Positions 43,003 to 54,800 of a DNA stretch of 64,000 nucleotides are shown here, one piece after another. Every line of letters starts with the position of its first letter. The first letter of the stretch is position 1. Below the pieces are notes generated by a model that was not told where the DNA came from, made no database searches, and was given only the letters and a program-made list of their open reading frames with translations. The position numbers were made by a program, and so were the translations under genes. This stretch comes from Branchiostoma lanceolatum (Eukaryota > Chordata > Leptocardii > Amphioxiformes > Branchiostomatidae). The DNA is taken from positions 6,970,001 to 7,034,000 of the forward strand of contig NC_089735.1 of the NCBI RefSeq assembly GCF_035083965.1, read 5' to 3'.

Positions 43003-44403
43003 CTCAGTCACATCTCCGTGTTTTGAACGCCTGCTAAAAAAACAGACCAGATCCGGAGCACGCTTCGTGCCCGGTTTGTTTACTGTTGGAGATGTGTCGC
43101 GACGCGTCGAACAAGTTTTTTTGTTTCTCCGGTTACGTTAATTGTTCTGACCCAGTTTGTGACGTCACACAGCGTCCAGGCGTAAAGGAACGAAACGGGT
43201 TTATGAATAAGGTAGATATCGCCAAGGCGGTATGTCCAGTAAATTTTGGGTTCTAGCGACCGTCTTTTGAAGATAATTATTCAGAAGTTTGGTATGGGGT
43301 GAAATAATATCCCTACAGCTTCAATAATAATTTTTGTTTCTTCAACCTCTATAATTCATAGATTGGTAAATTGGACGGGAAAACATTATTTTCATGTCAA
43401 ATAGTGCGCAGCCAATTATAAAGAAAATTGTATCACGGCGATCTTTGTAACCATCCACGGCATTACACAACGCAACAGAGGTCAATCTGGGGCGAAAGAA
43501 AGTACTTTAGATTACTTTCAACGCTGAGGAATATCCGGAAGTCAGCGCTAGAGCCCAAACTCAATTTTCACCAAAAACACACCACATTCTACGCTTTTCC
43601 GTCAGATTATTCAATGTCATTTCGCATTGAAACTCAAACATAGGCCCTGGAAACCTTTTTGTCCCTTTTGCCGTGCACTACCGCGATCGTTCCAAAGCAT
43701 AAGCTCAATCGATTCCCATCAGTCTATGGGTTTATCAATGAACAATCAATTTGAATTTTACTCATCTCAAATGTTCGACAGCGATCAATTTGGCTGAAGA
43801 CCAGTTTACCTCGATCTCCAAATGACCCGAACATGAGACACACAGAACGCGCTGTTGAAATGTGCACTAGAACGCCTCGTTCCTTCGCGGTCGTATGGAA
43901 CGCATGGAACGCTTCGAAGCGTCCGTTGCGTTTTGTTTGCTCAAAACATAACCACGGATCAAGACTTACGTGCGGGAAGTCACAAGTTGTGGTTTACATC
44001 AAGATACTTCATTGAAGCTGACGGGAATATTGTGTCACCTGAATTTCAAGGTAACTTACATGTACGAGTGGGTAATCTTGGTACAATATGAGTGACCAGT
44101 ATGAAATACTTTTTTACTGGCTAAAGAACAGAGCACTGTCATTCTGTGTGCAGTTGTGGAATGGAGGGATGTAACTAACTATTACGATGTGCAGTTAGAT
44201 TAAATACATGAGTGTAGTTTATGTCACAGCGGTTTTATAAATCATTCAAATATTTAAAAGAATTAGGTCTTACTCTATTAATGACATATTCTGTGTCAAA
44301 TTTGAGATGAACTCATCACTGATCAGAATAATCTCATCGTCTAAATCAAAGGTGTACATGTGTTCACTTGGTTTCCTGTAGGTTGTTTAGGTGACTAGGC
44401 GGA
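43003..44403. promoter_or_regulatory. Head-to-head intergenic region, LRRC75-like / FSIP2-like
   Basis: About 1.4 kb between two divergent start codons. It has several CpG-containing words (gtcgcgacgcgtcg near 43086; the perfect palindrome ACGCTTCGAAGCGT at 43909-43922) and no TATA box that I can place. A possible 5' UTR acceptor, tttcctgtag, lies at 44381, 22 bp before the FSIP2 ATG. A shared bidirectional promoter is inference. Confidence 0.45.
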
Positions 44404-45884
44404 ATGGCGACCGTACAGCGACTGACCCTGCCCCAGCGGGCCGGCTCGGCTAAGGGCTGCTTCGTCATGCCGAAGGCCTGGGTATCTCATGGGGGGTCAT
44501 CGGCAGACGGGTCGGAGCTGTCCCTCTCCGAATGGATGAACTACCCCCTAGACACGAAGATGCCATTGATACCCGGAATAGAGAAAGCTATGGTCCTGTA
44601 CACCACCGATCTGGGAGAAAGGGTAGGCGCTGTTCTGTCTCTACTTAATCTTATCAATGACATCCTCCAGATTTAATGAATGAATGAATAAAGACCTTTA
44701 TTGTACACACATACCCACTGGGTTCGGTACAGGTCACAACAGAAAGCATCACAGTTTGCAAATACACGATATACAATGATAAGCTAGCACTAGTCTAGTT
44801 ACCTGAATTTAATACGAGAGCTCGCAAAAAATCAACATCAGTAAAAATTGCAAATTTCTAAAACTTCCTGTGACGTGGTTGCTGATTCGATGTTCTGTGA
44901 CGTATTAAGGCCAAGATTCTTGAGAAACTCTCTCTGTGTCCTCAGCTTCACGCCAGGCCGAATGACCATGACTTTGACCTGACGGACCCGTGTGGTCACC
45001 AGATGTCCACCGAGTACAACCTGCTCCACGACCCGCACCTCAAACCGTTCTACAGCTTTCCAGGGGTCAAGCAAAGACTCGTCAGGAACGGCTTCATCAC
45101 GCAGGATGGGAAGGTCGGTATGCGCAGGCGCAGGGGCACCAGTAATGATAATGAATTGGCCGAGGCAATTGACAGGATTTTTGTGCACTATTGACAGGAT
45201 GTTAATATGATTTTTGTGCACTATTGACAGGATGTTCCTGTGATCGTGAACAGGAATTTTTGGCGCTATTGACAGGGTGTTCCTGTCAATAAAAGGTTTG
45301 GGCACTATACATATGGACAGGATGTTCCTGTCAATAAGAATTTTGTTGGCAGTATTGACATGATCTTTCCGTGAACAATTTTTGGCACCATGGACAGGAT
45401 TTTCTATCTCCATGGTAATCCATGACTTTATTACAATTGTATAAGCAACAACGAATAGAATCTTTTATTACACAACGATCGATCTTGAGAGACTTAAGTT
45501 ACTATATACTAAGAGATTAAAATTACTATGTGACCAGACTATACTCTTCTGCAGTGTTTGATGAAATGTCTGAAACTTTGGCAGTTCTTCAAGTACTGCC
45601 GATAAATATTTGTATATATGTACAATGCAGTGACTACAACATCATTACAGTAGCAAATTTGGTCAATTGAGGTAAATTCTGGCTCATACATGACTGTATG
45701 TCCGGATGTCTTAATTCGGACAATACACTACTGATAGAAGGAGCCTTCGCAGACTGTCTGAATTACTCTCCAAATGACGTCCTTTCTGACGCAGGTGCTG
45801 TGTACTCTGAAGGAGTTTAACCAGTACAGGCAGTACCTACGGAAGATAAGCCTGGACTACTACAATAATGAACGGCGCAGACAG
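44404..45884 (+). CDS. FSIP2: FSIP2-like exons 1-3: conserved N-terminal module
   Basis: Residues 1-159. Exon 1 (44404-44622) carries LDTKMPLIPG and YTTDLGER. Exon 2 (44946-45113) carries STEYNLLHDPHLKPFYSF and FITQDGK. Exon 3 (45795-45884) carries VLCTLKEFNQYRQYLRKISL. All three introns are phase 0. This is the best-conserved part and the main basis for naming the gene. Confidence 0.88.
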
Positions 45885-48800
45885 GTACGTAAGGCACTGT
45901 GTGAGTGTATGAGTGTGTGCGTGTATGTGTGCGTGTGTGCGTGCATATGAGTGTGTGTGTCTGTGTGAGTGTGTGTGCGCGTGTGTGCATGTGAGTGTGT
46001 GTCTGTGCGTGTGTTTGTATGTATGTATGTATGTGTGTGTGCGTGCGTTTATGTGTGTTTGTGCGTGCGTTTATGTGTGTTTGTGTGTATATATATGTAT
46101 GTGTGTTTGTGTGTATATTTGTTTGTTACCAATCTAACGCTCACTAACATGTTCGATATACATGTACGTTTGATGCATTTGAAACTGGACAGGTATGACG
46201 TATGCTCCTTTGGGACGAAACAGTCTCTTTTGTTTGAAATTATGTACGAATTGACCTGCTACATTTTTTATGTTTCCTTAGAAGACGTGGTAGAGACGAG
46301 TTTCATGGTTTATTTGTGCGTTCGAATATCTTATTTTCTGTCCCTCTCTAGCTGGAAGACGCGGTTTTGGCGCGCGAACGTGCAGAACACAAAAAGAAGG
46401 AAAGCAAGGCGCAGTCCGAATCACTACAGATCATCAAGAGTCGGAGGGAAAAGGCGAAGGAAACTCGACAAAAACTCAGGGAGCAGGAGGAGGCTTCTAA
46501 GCGTAGGTAAGACTACCAAGAGTAACACCATGGCTAGCTTTACATGCTTGCTCAAAAACACTTCCAATCGTCTTCAAAAACACGTCCCGAAAAACGTCTC
46601 CAGAGACGCGTTTTCAAACCTTTTTACATGCATCATCTGTAAGTGCTTTTAAAGACGATTGGAAGCGATTGATTATTGAAAAGCGGGCTTAAATCCGGCA
46701 TGCTAAGCCATCTAATAATGTATATGAACTTTTGTCTTCTTCGAAATCGTTTGGAACCGCATTCGTGTCGCAGCGCGATCTAGTGACAGGAAGTGGTTCA
46801 TACTGGAGTTCATTAATGTCCTAGTAGGGATAGCTAAGGAGTTGTCGAAACGTTAACTTGGCCGGGTAAACGTCTTTTTTAATGTGTTGTTATGAACGAA
46901 TGAAGATCTTTATTGCAATTTTAGCCGAACTGGGCTAAGTTATAAGAATTTTCGTTCTTAAACAGTGGAAATTTTGAGTCTATGCTTCATTTACCATGAT
47001 GATTGCTTAAAGGTACATGGCGCTGATGAGGAAGGATGCTATGAAGAGGAACTTACTTCAGGTGGACAAGACCCTACATCACGAGGAAGAACGGAAGCGT
47101 AAAGACAAGGAGTGGGAGAGTAAAAGGTCCAAGTTTCAGCTAAACCAAGACAAGGTGCGATAAGTTTACTAAAAGTAAGCTTCGTACCTCCGATCTGAAT
47201 ATTTGAAAATGGAAAGTATTATGAATCGTACATGTGTCTATAACATGCATGATCCTCGCTTATCAGATGGGATGGGTTTATTCTCTGTGAGGGGGGAGGC
47301 TGTACCGTGGATACCCGAGTGAACTGCTGTCCAGTGGAGTAGAACTAGTACCTAGGCACGTCATCATGCTTGGACCGTGTTTTTGCCAGAGAATTCAACG
47401 CATTACAAGTGAACATGTGGTTGACAGCTGTTCCTTTACAAGTTTCTATTCTTAAATTCTGTTTTTGTGTCCCTGACCTGGCGTGGTTCCGTCCTGTGTG
47501 TGTGTCCAGGAGCGGAGGCGGCGTAAGAAGGCGATGGAGGCGTGGAAGGCAGAGGAGAGGGAGCGGCAGCGACGGCTGGAGGAGCGCAGACGGCAGGAGC
47601 AGAAGGAGAAAGAGGAAAAGGTGGGAGGACATTTTTAAAACATCAAACGTCACAATTCTAACCTCCTGCTGTCTTTCCCTATTTCTCTATTTCGGAACTG
47701 CAGGGGCGTTTTTATGGGATCTTTAACAGAGGATAAGGAAGGACGGATTTCCGTCATTTTGGGCATGCAGATAGCTTGGGCAGAAATGCAAATTAAGCAG
47801 ATTAGGACTTGATTTACATGATTGATAAGGAAATCTGATAGCTGTTAGTTCCATTTTTCATGGTGTTTTTCCTTCTCACTGTCAGACGATGGATCACTTT
47901 GTGGAGCATGCGCGGTTACGTGCGCTGCAGCGTGAGGAGATGTTACGTGTGGAGGAGGAGGAGAGGCAGAGGAGACAGGAGAACATCCGGGCCCGCGAGG
48001 CCGCCATCCAGGCACAGCGACAGAAACAGTACGGTAAGTCACAACAATATTCTATATATATATGCGTTTGATTTCGCGGTGATTTAATTTCGCGGTAGGG
48101 AAAAATGGAGTGTTCGAGTTAGTTTAGTTCGCGGTTGAAATAATGTGGTAGGCAGGCAGAAGACAGAAGAATTATTTTAGCGATGGCTCTAAGATCACGG
48201 TGAAGAGGTTACCGCAAAACCCGCGAACTTAAACCAAGCACCTCTTTAGGCGTAACACTATGAAAGACCAATGCTCTCCATTGTCTTGCCGGTAGAAATT
48301 TTCCTGAAGAGAAAGCAGCAACAACAGGAGCGACGAGAGCGCACCCAAAAGACTCTGCTGAGCATGTGGAGGGACAAAACAAAAGCAGGTTGGACCGACT
48401 AGATTGCACTTTCACATGTCTGAAAACCTTGCTGCTAGCAATGGGAAGAGTGGTTCATACATCTTTCCGTTATATATAACCCTCTTTCTAAACCCTCTTA
48501 CGTACATGCTGCTAGACTGTACAATAATTCTAGGTATCAAACGCTTGCTCCAAAAGCTTACCTGAACTAGTATTAAACCACGACAATCATGTAGGCAAGA
48601 GTGACGGTAAAACAGCCTCCGGTACTGACGTGTCGACTGGCGGCAAGGGCGGGCTGTTCTCCCGCTTCAAGGGCATCAAGGAGGGAACCGAGTCCGCGAA
48701 AGGAGAGGTAAGTAGCAAAGGAAATTTTCAGTTTCGTCAGTCTATAAAATGTATAAGACATGTGATCCTAACTATCACGAGTACATCTCAGCGGATATAA

Positions 48801-51800
48801 AAGCAGACTACCCATAACTTTCTACGATAGGTAAGTTCATCTTCGTAGAGAAAGGTGACAGGTGACAAATGTACCGGCTTTACCTTACTACAGGTCAGTT
48901 AACTAAGTGTTACTTACCACGTTTTTACCCCCCGTTAAAACGAAGGCATTGTTTTCGTTTTGTGTGCTTGCTTGTCTTGGAGTGTGTCCGCAGTCATCTG
49001 ATTGAAGAGTGACAGAATGTGAGACGGAAGATGGTGTGAGCGGAGATTGGCAAAAAGGAAAAGGAAAAGTTGTCTTGATCCGGGTCCAAAGTTGCATAGG
49101 CAGTAAACAGCATTATCAAGAAATTGACAATAATGAAGAAAGCAAGAAATTCACACAGAAATCTTAAACATTTCACGGAGGTATGAGATCTTAGCCTTTA
49201 TACCATCCTCCGTAGTAACCGCTGGCTCAACACTTTTCGCTGGTTTATATAACGTTATAGCAAGCGAAAAGCATTGAGCCAGCGGTCACTTCGGAGGATG
49301 GTACTCAGGTAAATGAGACTTCTGAAATTTTTCTTTTCAAAACTTCAAACGTCACCAGAAAATTAAAACCAACCCACTGCCACTATGTTTCTGTTCAAAC
49401 TTGTCAGTTGCATGCTGTATCTGATTCATTTTCAGGCAGAGAAGAAGGGGGCTGGTCTAAACCTGGGCAGACTGGTAGACCGCGCCATAGACAAGACTAT
49501 GGAAGACTTCGAGAAAGCCCCGCGCCTACCGCAGGAGGAACAGTCACCGGAAGAGACAGCCCCGCCCTTACCACAGAAGGAACAGTCACCGGAACGAATT
49601 GAAAGGTCAGCGGGAGATGAAGTAGATAGACACAGACTCTACATGCATCACGAGCACGATGATGATATGCCTACGTGCCACGGTTCCGTCTCGTAAACGG
49701 TCGTTGCTGTTTGAAACGGCCGATGCCATATCTGTGGCCAGTCAATGCCATATCAGAGGGTATCAATATCATAACTTGGCGGGCGGGGGGCGTATAAAAA
49801 CATATTAAGATCAACATTTCAATCTAAAATGTACAACAGTACGGTTAAAATGGTAATGTTTAAGATAGAATGACCATCTTGAAAACTGATCTACCAATAG
49901 CAAATGAAAAAGAAAGACCAGCAGCTCGGGTTCAAACCCGGATGAAAAGGCCAAATATTAAACCCTAATCATCTACACCGTCAAACATCACCTTATTGAC
50001 GGAGCGCCCTACTGCGCAGTACTATGTTCTGTGATATATATGGCATCGAACTTCCAAATGGCAACGACCGCTGACGAGAAATTAGCTACTCATACTAAAC
50101 ACTTGGCATCCGATTCAAGCAATATAAAATGTTATGTTCCATATCAGACTGTCTATCAGTTTAAATGTCCTTCATATGCTGCAGAAGATTTGAAATAAGC
50201 AACCTTTTCTCCTTTTAAACAGCTTTGTAGGAGAGCCCGCTGCATCCAAGAAACAGGGAAAGCCCGCCACCAGGACACCCGTTAAAAGGAAGACTGGCAC
50301 AAGAGGTAAGAAGATATCGTTCAAGTTCAAAGTGGACAAGGAATCCATGGCACGCCTCCAGTCCGAGTTTCCCGGGGCAAAGCTGATTGATGTGGATGAG
50401 TTGCGGAGACAAGAAGAGGAGAAGACTAGACAAGAAGAGCTGTTGATCATGCAGCTTCAGACAGACTTCCCCGGAGCAAACGTGTCTTTAGAGGGGGAAG
50501 AAGGAGAGGAGACATTGGTATGTGGTTCTAGAATCAACCGATTGCTACATAACGTGACACGTCGAGGTTCTAATAACCTCTGTGTCTTGTTTGTTTGTTT
50601 GTATTGCATACCCGATAAACGGCATCATGACATAACACATCACGTTTGTGCTGAAGTGTACAAGTGCATATCTGATTTACACTCGCACAACTTTCCTTTG
50701 AAAATGTCAGCTTTCCGTCACTGATAATCTGTCACATAAACGCAAAGATTTCAAGTTTGAGGTCGAACATCGCCTCCGGTATGGCTATATAAATTGTGGA
50801 TCGTCATATGATAAGTGAGTGGTAAATGAATTTCATACTTACTTAGCGGAGGTATCGGGGCGTGTTGGTCCTATCTATTGAGCAATAATCGGTCTGTTTG
50901 TTTGTTTGTTTGTTTGATTCAATTTAACATCCATTTTGTTTTTTTCTTATCCACCCCTGACTAAGACATTCAAAATTGATTGTTACAACATCTTGTCCTC
51001 TCGCCTGATAGGAGGAGGTTGAACTACAACAGGTTCTATCCCGCTCACAAACCACCCTACTGCACATGCGCGCAGCTGAGATCGTCAGGGCTGTCATGGA
51101 AACCGTCTCCAAGGTGATAATACCCCGGATGGTGAGCGAGGTAAGTCATGTTTCATGTCTGTTTCATACGTCAGGAGCGTGAAATGACAATCTCGTTCAC
51201 AACTGAATGGGCCAGCTGGTTTTTAGTTTGCTTTTCACACATTGGCACAGCGTATTTCTAGCTGGCCCAATTTTGGAGGGAATGATGAAATTCTTAGATA
51301 TTACCTTTAAAGGGTTAGAATCTTACAAGATATCCCAGACACATGCAGAAAGCAATGAACTAATTTGTGAAATGAAATTTATTGTCGTGATTTCTTTGTA
51401 TCAGGGTCATGACATTGGATTATACTAACAATTCAATTCTTTTCATCACAGCCAACAAGTTTTATTACAGCCAGTGTTTCGGTGATCGTCTGTCAACTGC
51501 CTCGGGTCAATGCTGACTGGTTCCTTTTGCACTGCAGCAGCTAGGTGTCGCTGCTGCAGTGTTAAGAGTTCGACGTGAACCAGCCACGAGTGACAGGCGT
51601 TCACCGAAACATCGGCTGTACTCCTTGGTTGTGTATAAAGAATTTTCATTATTCAGTCATTTACCAACCTGATGAAATTATTCACGAAACCGTAGAGACT
51701 GTAGTTATTTTCCAATGCTTCACAGGACAAATTTACGTCAAGCGTTGAGCAGGAACCCCGCAGGTCGGACACGCGCGTCCTCAACCAAGTTGCCAGCGAC

Positions 51801-54800
51801 ATGGTGACGTCAGCTCTGGATAAGCTGAAGACAGAAATGACGGAGGACGTCACAGATTACGGCACACGTCGAGTCAGCCGGGAAGCAAGCCAGCTTGTCT
51901 TTTCTGTCATTGATGGCGTCAAGAAAGAGTTTTCCAAGGAGAACGTGGCAGAAGACAGGAAGCTAGATGTGAGAAAATCTACGTCTGACAGTAGCCTTCT
52001 GACTAGAACAGCACGTGACATAGTGGCTTGTGTGATCGACGGTGTGACGAAGGAGCTGACGGGACAGCGGTCAGACATGTCCGCCATGTCACTCACAAAG
52101 ACGCGATCTGACACGTCTCTCATCGGCCGTACGGCATGTCAAGTTGTTTCGTCTGTGGTTACTGCGGCAAAGAAGCCGTCGAAAGTTCAACCAGCGCTGT
52201 CTGAGTCTGCCACTGTCCGGGAGATGGCCACGCAAATCACGTCATGGGTTATCGAAAGGGTGCGACAGGAAATGGCGGACGGGTCGTCAGAGGCCTCCGC
52301 GGAGAGTTTCGACGACAGCTGTCTGGAGCGAGAGATACTCCGGACGATGCGTGCTGACTCCACGCCTGTCGAGGAGCCCTACTCACGGCCGTTATCACCC
52401 GAACCGTCCAGCGACGCCGAGATATCCCGGGCAGGATCCAAACAGAGCGCCGTCACAAAACTGCCCAGAGTTCCTGACACACAGTCACAAAAACCATCCA
52501 CAGGCGAAATTACTTCAAGACATGCATCCAAGGAGGCTGTACTTTCAAAGTCATCATCCAGCCAAAAAATAAGACTTGTGGCTCCTACATCTGGGACAAG
52601 TGTCAAGAAGTCTCGTACAAGCATAAAAACATCCCGGACAAGCGTTAAGACATCCCGGACAAGCGTTAAGACATCCTGGACAAGTGTTAAAACATCTCGG
52701 ACAAGCATTAAGACATCACCGGCAACGTCAAAAGTATTACCCTCCCCGAAAACGTCCACAGTCACAGCGACGCCAACAAGGAAGCTGTCCAGAAGCTCAA
52801 GAGAATCCGTCATCAGTTTGTCTAGGAAATCTACTTCTGACAGTGTGGTACGGAAAACGTCAAAGACGTCAACGTCTCTTAGCGGTCACACAATGTCCGC
52901 AACAGAAGTTCGTAAGATGCTTCAACAGCGATCTGAAGAAAGCTTTCGACCGTCACAAACGGCTCTTACCGAAAAGCTGTCTTCGAAAGAGCCTCCCGTG
53001 TTGCCAGAAGTCTCGACAGGAAAAGTCTCCGAGAAACCTTCAAAAGAAAAGGCAACTGGCGATTTAGTTACAACCAAAACGTCTGTTGTAAAACCGAACG
53101 GAAAGGCTTCACTAGAGCAAACGGGGCTTTCATCTGACACCGTCACGAGTGTTGATAACTCTGATGCAACGGCCAAACAAGCAAAAACTTCTTCTTCTAA
53201 AGACGAAATTATTGCTCCTAAGACGCTTGCGTCGGCAACGCAAGCCTCTTTGGAGCGCAGGGAATCGTCCATTGAGTCAGGTCACTCTGGAAGAAGGACT
53301 TCCATATCTGCCCCTGGTTTAGACGTCAAGCGGTCTAGTTCGAAAAGCCTGAAGAAAATAGCTTCTTTGCACAAGAGGTCAAGTGGAGGTGCCGTAGTGC
53401 GCAGCGGCCCGTCAATGTCGGGAGCAGATGTCAAGGAAATTCAACAAGACGACAATGAAGGAAAGCAGGAAGATGCTGATGAGCGAGTTGTGAAGACGGC
53501 ACCATCGACTCCTCTTCTTGAAGACGATGCGCAACTAGCCGGGGAGGCCGTAATGCCGTCGTCAATGTCGGAAGGTAGCGTCAAAGCCAAGAGGTCTGTA
53601 AATAAAGTAAGTTCCACTCAGAGCGCCTGGAGTGCAACACCTTCCAAAAAGGCATCGTCACAATCTTCATCTCTTACAAAACCACGTGAATCACAGTCGA
53701 CTATGATGTCACCATCTGGCACAAAGGTTTCAGCCAAGAAGTCGATTTCAAAGCACACGCCACAAACAGGTATCTCCACGTCACAGTTGGGGTCTAGTTC
53801 GAGAACACCATCGGTCGAGAAACCGACTTCCAGGTCTAGTATCAAGGCCAATTCATCCAAATCAGGGTCAGAAGTAACAGCGACAACATTCCGTTCAAGT
53901 GGTTCCAGTCTGCTGCGTAAGACCCGGTCGAACATCGCAACACCTGCTGCGGAGAAAAAGACAGACGTTCGTTTAAAAGCTTCAAAGTCAGGTCAGAGCA
54001 GAACGTCCTCAATCCAAGCTGGCAAAACATCTTCCTCATCCACACATGACGCAAAACGGTCTTCCAGCTCAGTAAGAAACACATTCTCTAAAACGAAATC
54101 GTCCTCGAGCGTAAAACCGTCACAATCCAAAAGCAAAGACAGTGTCAAAGGTCGACCAGAGATCAGTGCTGAGTCGGAAACTTCCAAGCAGGAGAGCGAG
54201 GAGACGACGCAGATTGAGGAGATGGAAGGGGATCTTGATGAAGATCTACATCTTGACGAAGACGAGGAGGAAGACTTTGGAGGGGACACTGAGGAACCTC
54301 CTGCCAAGGACATGCAGCTGCTAGGGGCTGAGACACAGTTGAGTGACGTAAGCGACGTCGAAGACGAAGAGGTGTTGACAGAGACGGAAAATGTTGTCAT
54401 TAAGAAGAGGAGGGAGAGTCTGGTGGGCGCGGGAGCTGAGGAGGTGCCCAAAACAATGAGTGGATCCAAAGCGTCGATGAAAAGTTATCGGAGACACAGG
54501 TGAGTTTGCTGTATTGTTAATCCAGTGTCTCAGGGCACTAAAATTAGCTCGCCCGATGAGCCTGCGAGCTCTAACGGACCTATTCGCAGCTCACCGGACC
54601 CCGTCTAATATAACAGGGTAGATTTTCTGGTGAAAAATACGCTCGAGTCTCTGACGAATTTAAAATGTGGCACAATTCAAGCGATCCATAAATTCCGTCG
54701 AAGGTTGTTGACAGTAAGACGCCAGGTTGCCTATTTCCTCTTTGTTACTTATGTTATGACTAGTCACGGAGTAGGAAACTTTGCTGATTAAGAAAAGACA

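Noticed and set aside
44838..45413. 191-codon open frame on the minus strand
   Set aside because: Antisense of FSIP2 exon 2 plus the intronic tandem repeat; the + strand exon is conserved and explains the region.
45969..46652. 227-codon open frame with Cys/Val-rich start
   Set aside because: The first part is the GT microsatellite and the last part is FSIP2 exon 4 in the wrong frame.
51801..54503. Single-exon gene starting at the ATG at 51801
   Set aside because: The frame is open 25 codons further upstream to a good acceptor at 51725, and the phases connect to FSIP2 exons on both sides, so it is an internal exon.
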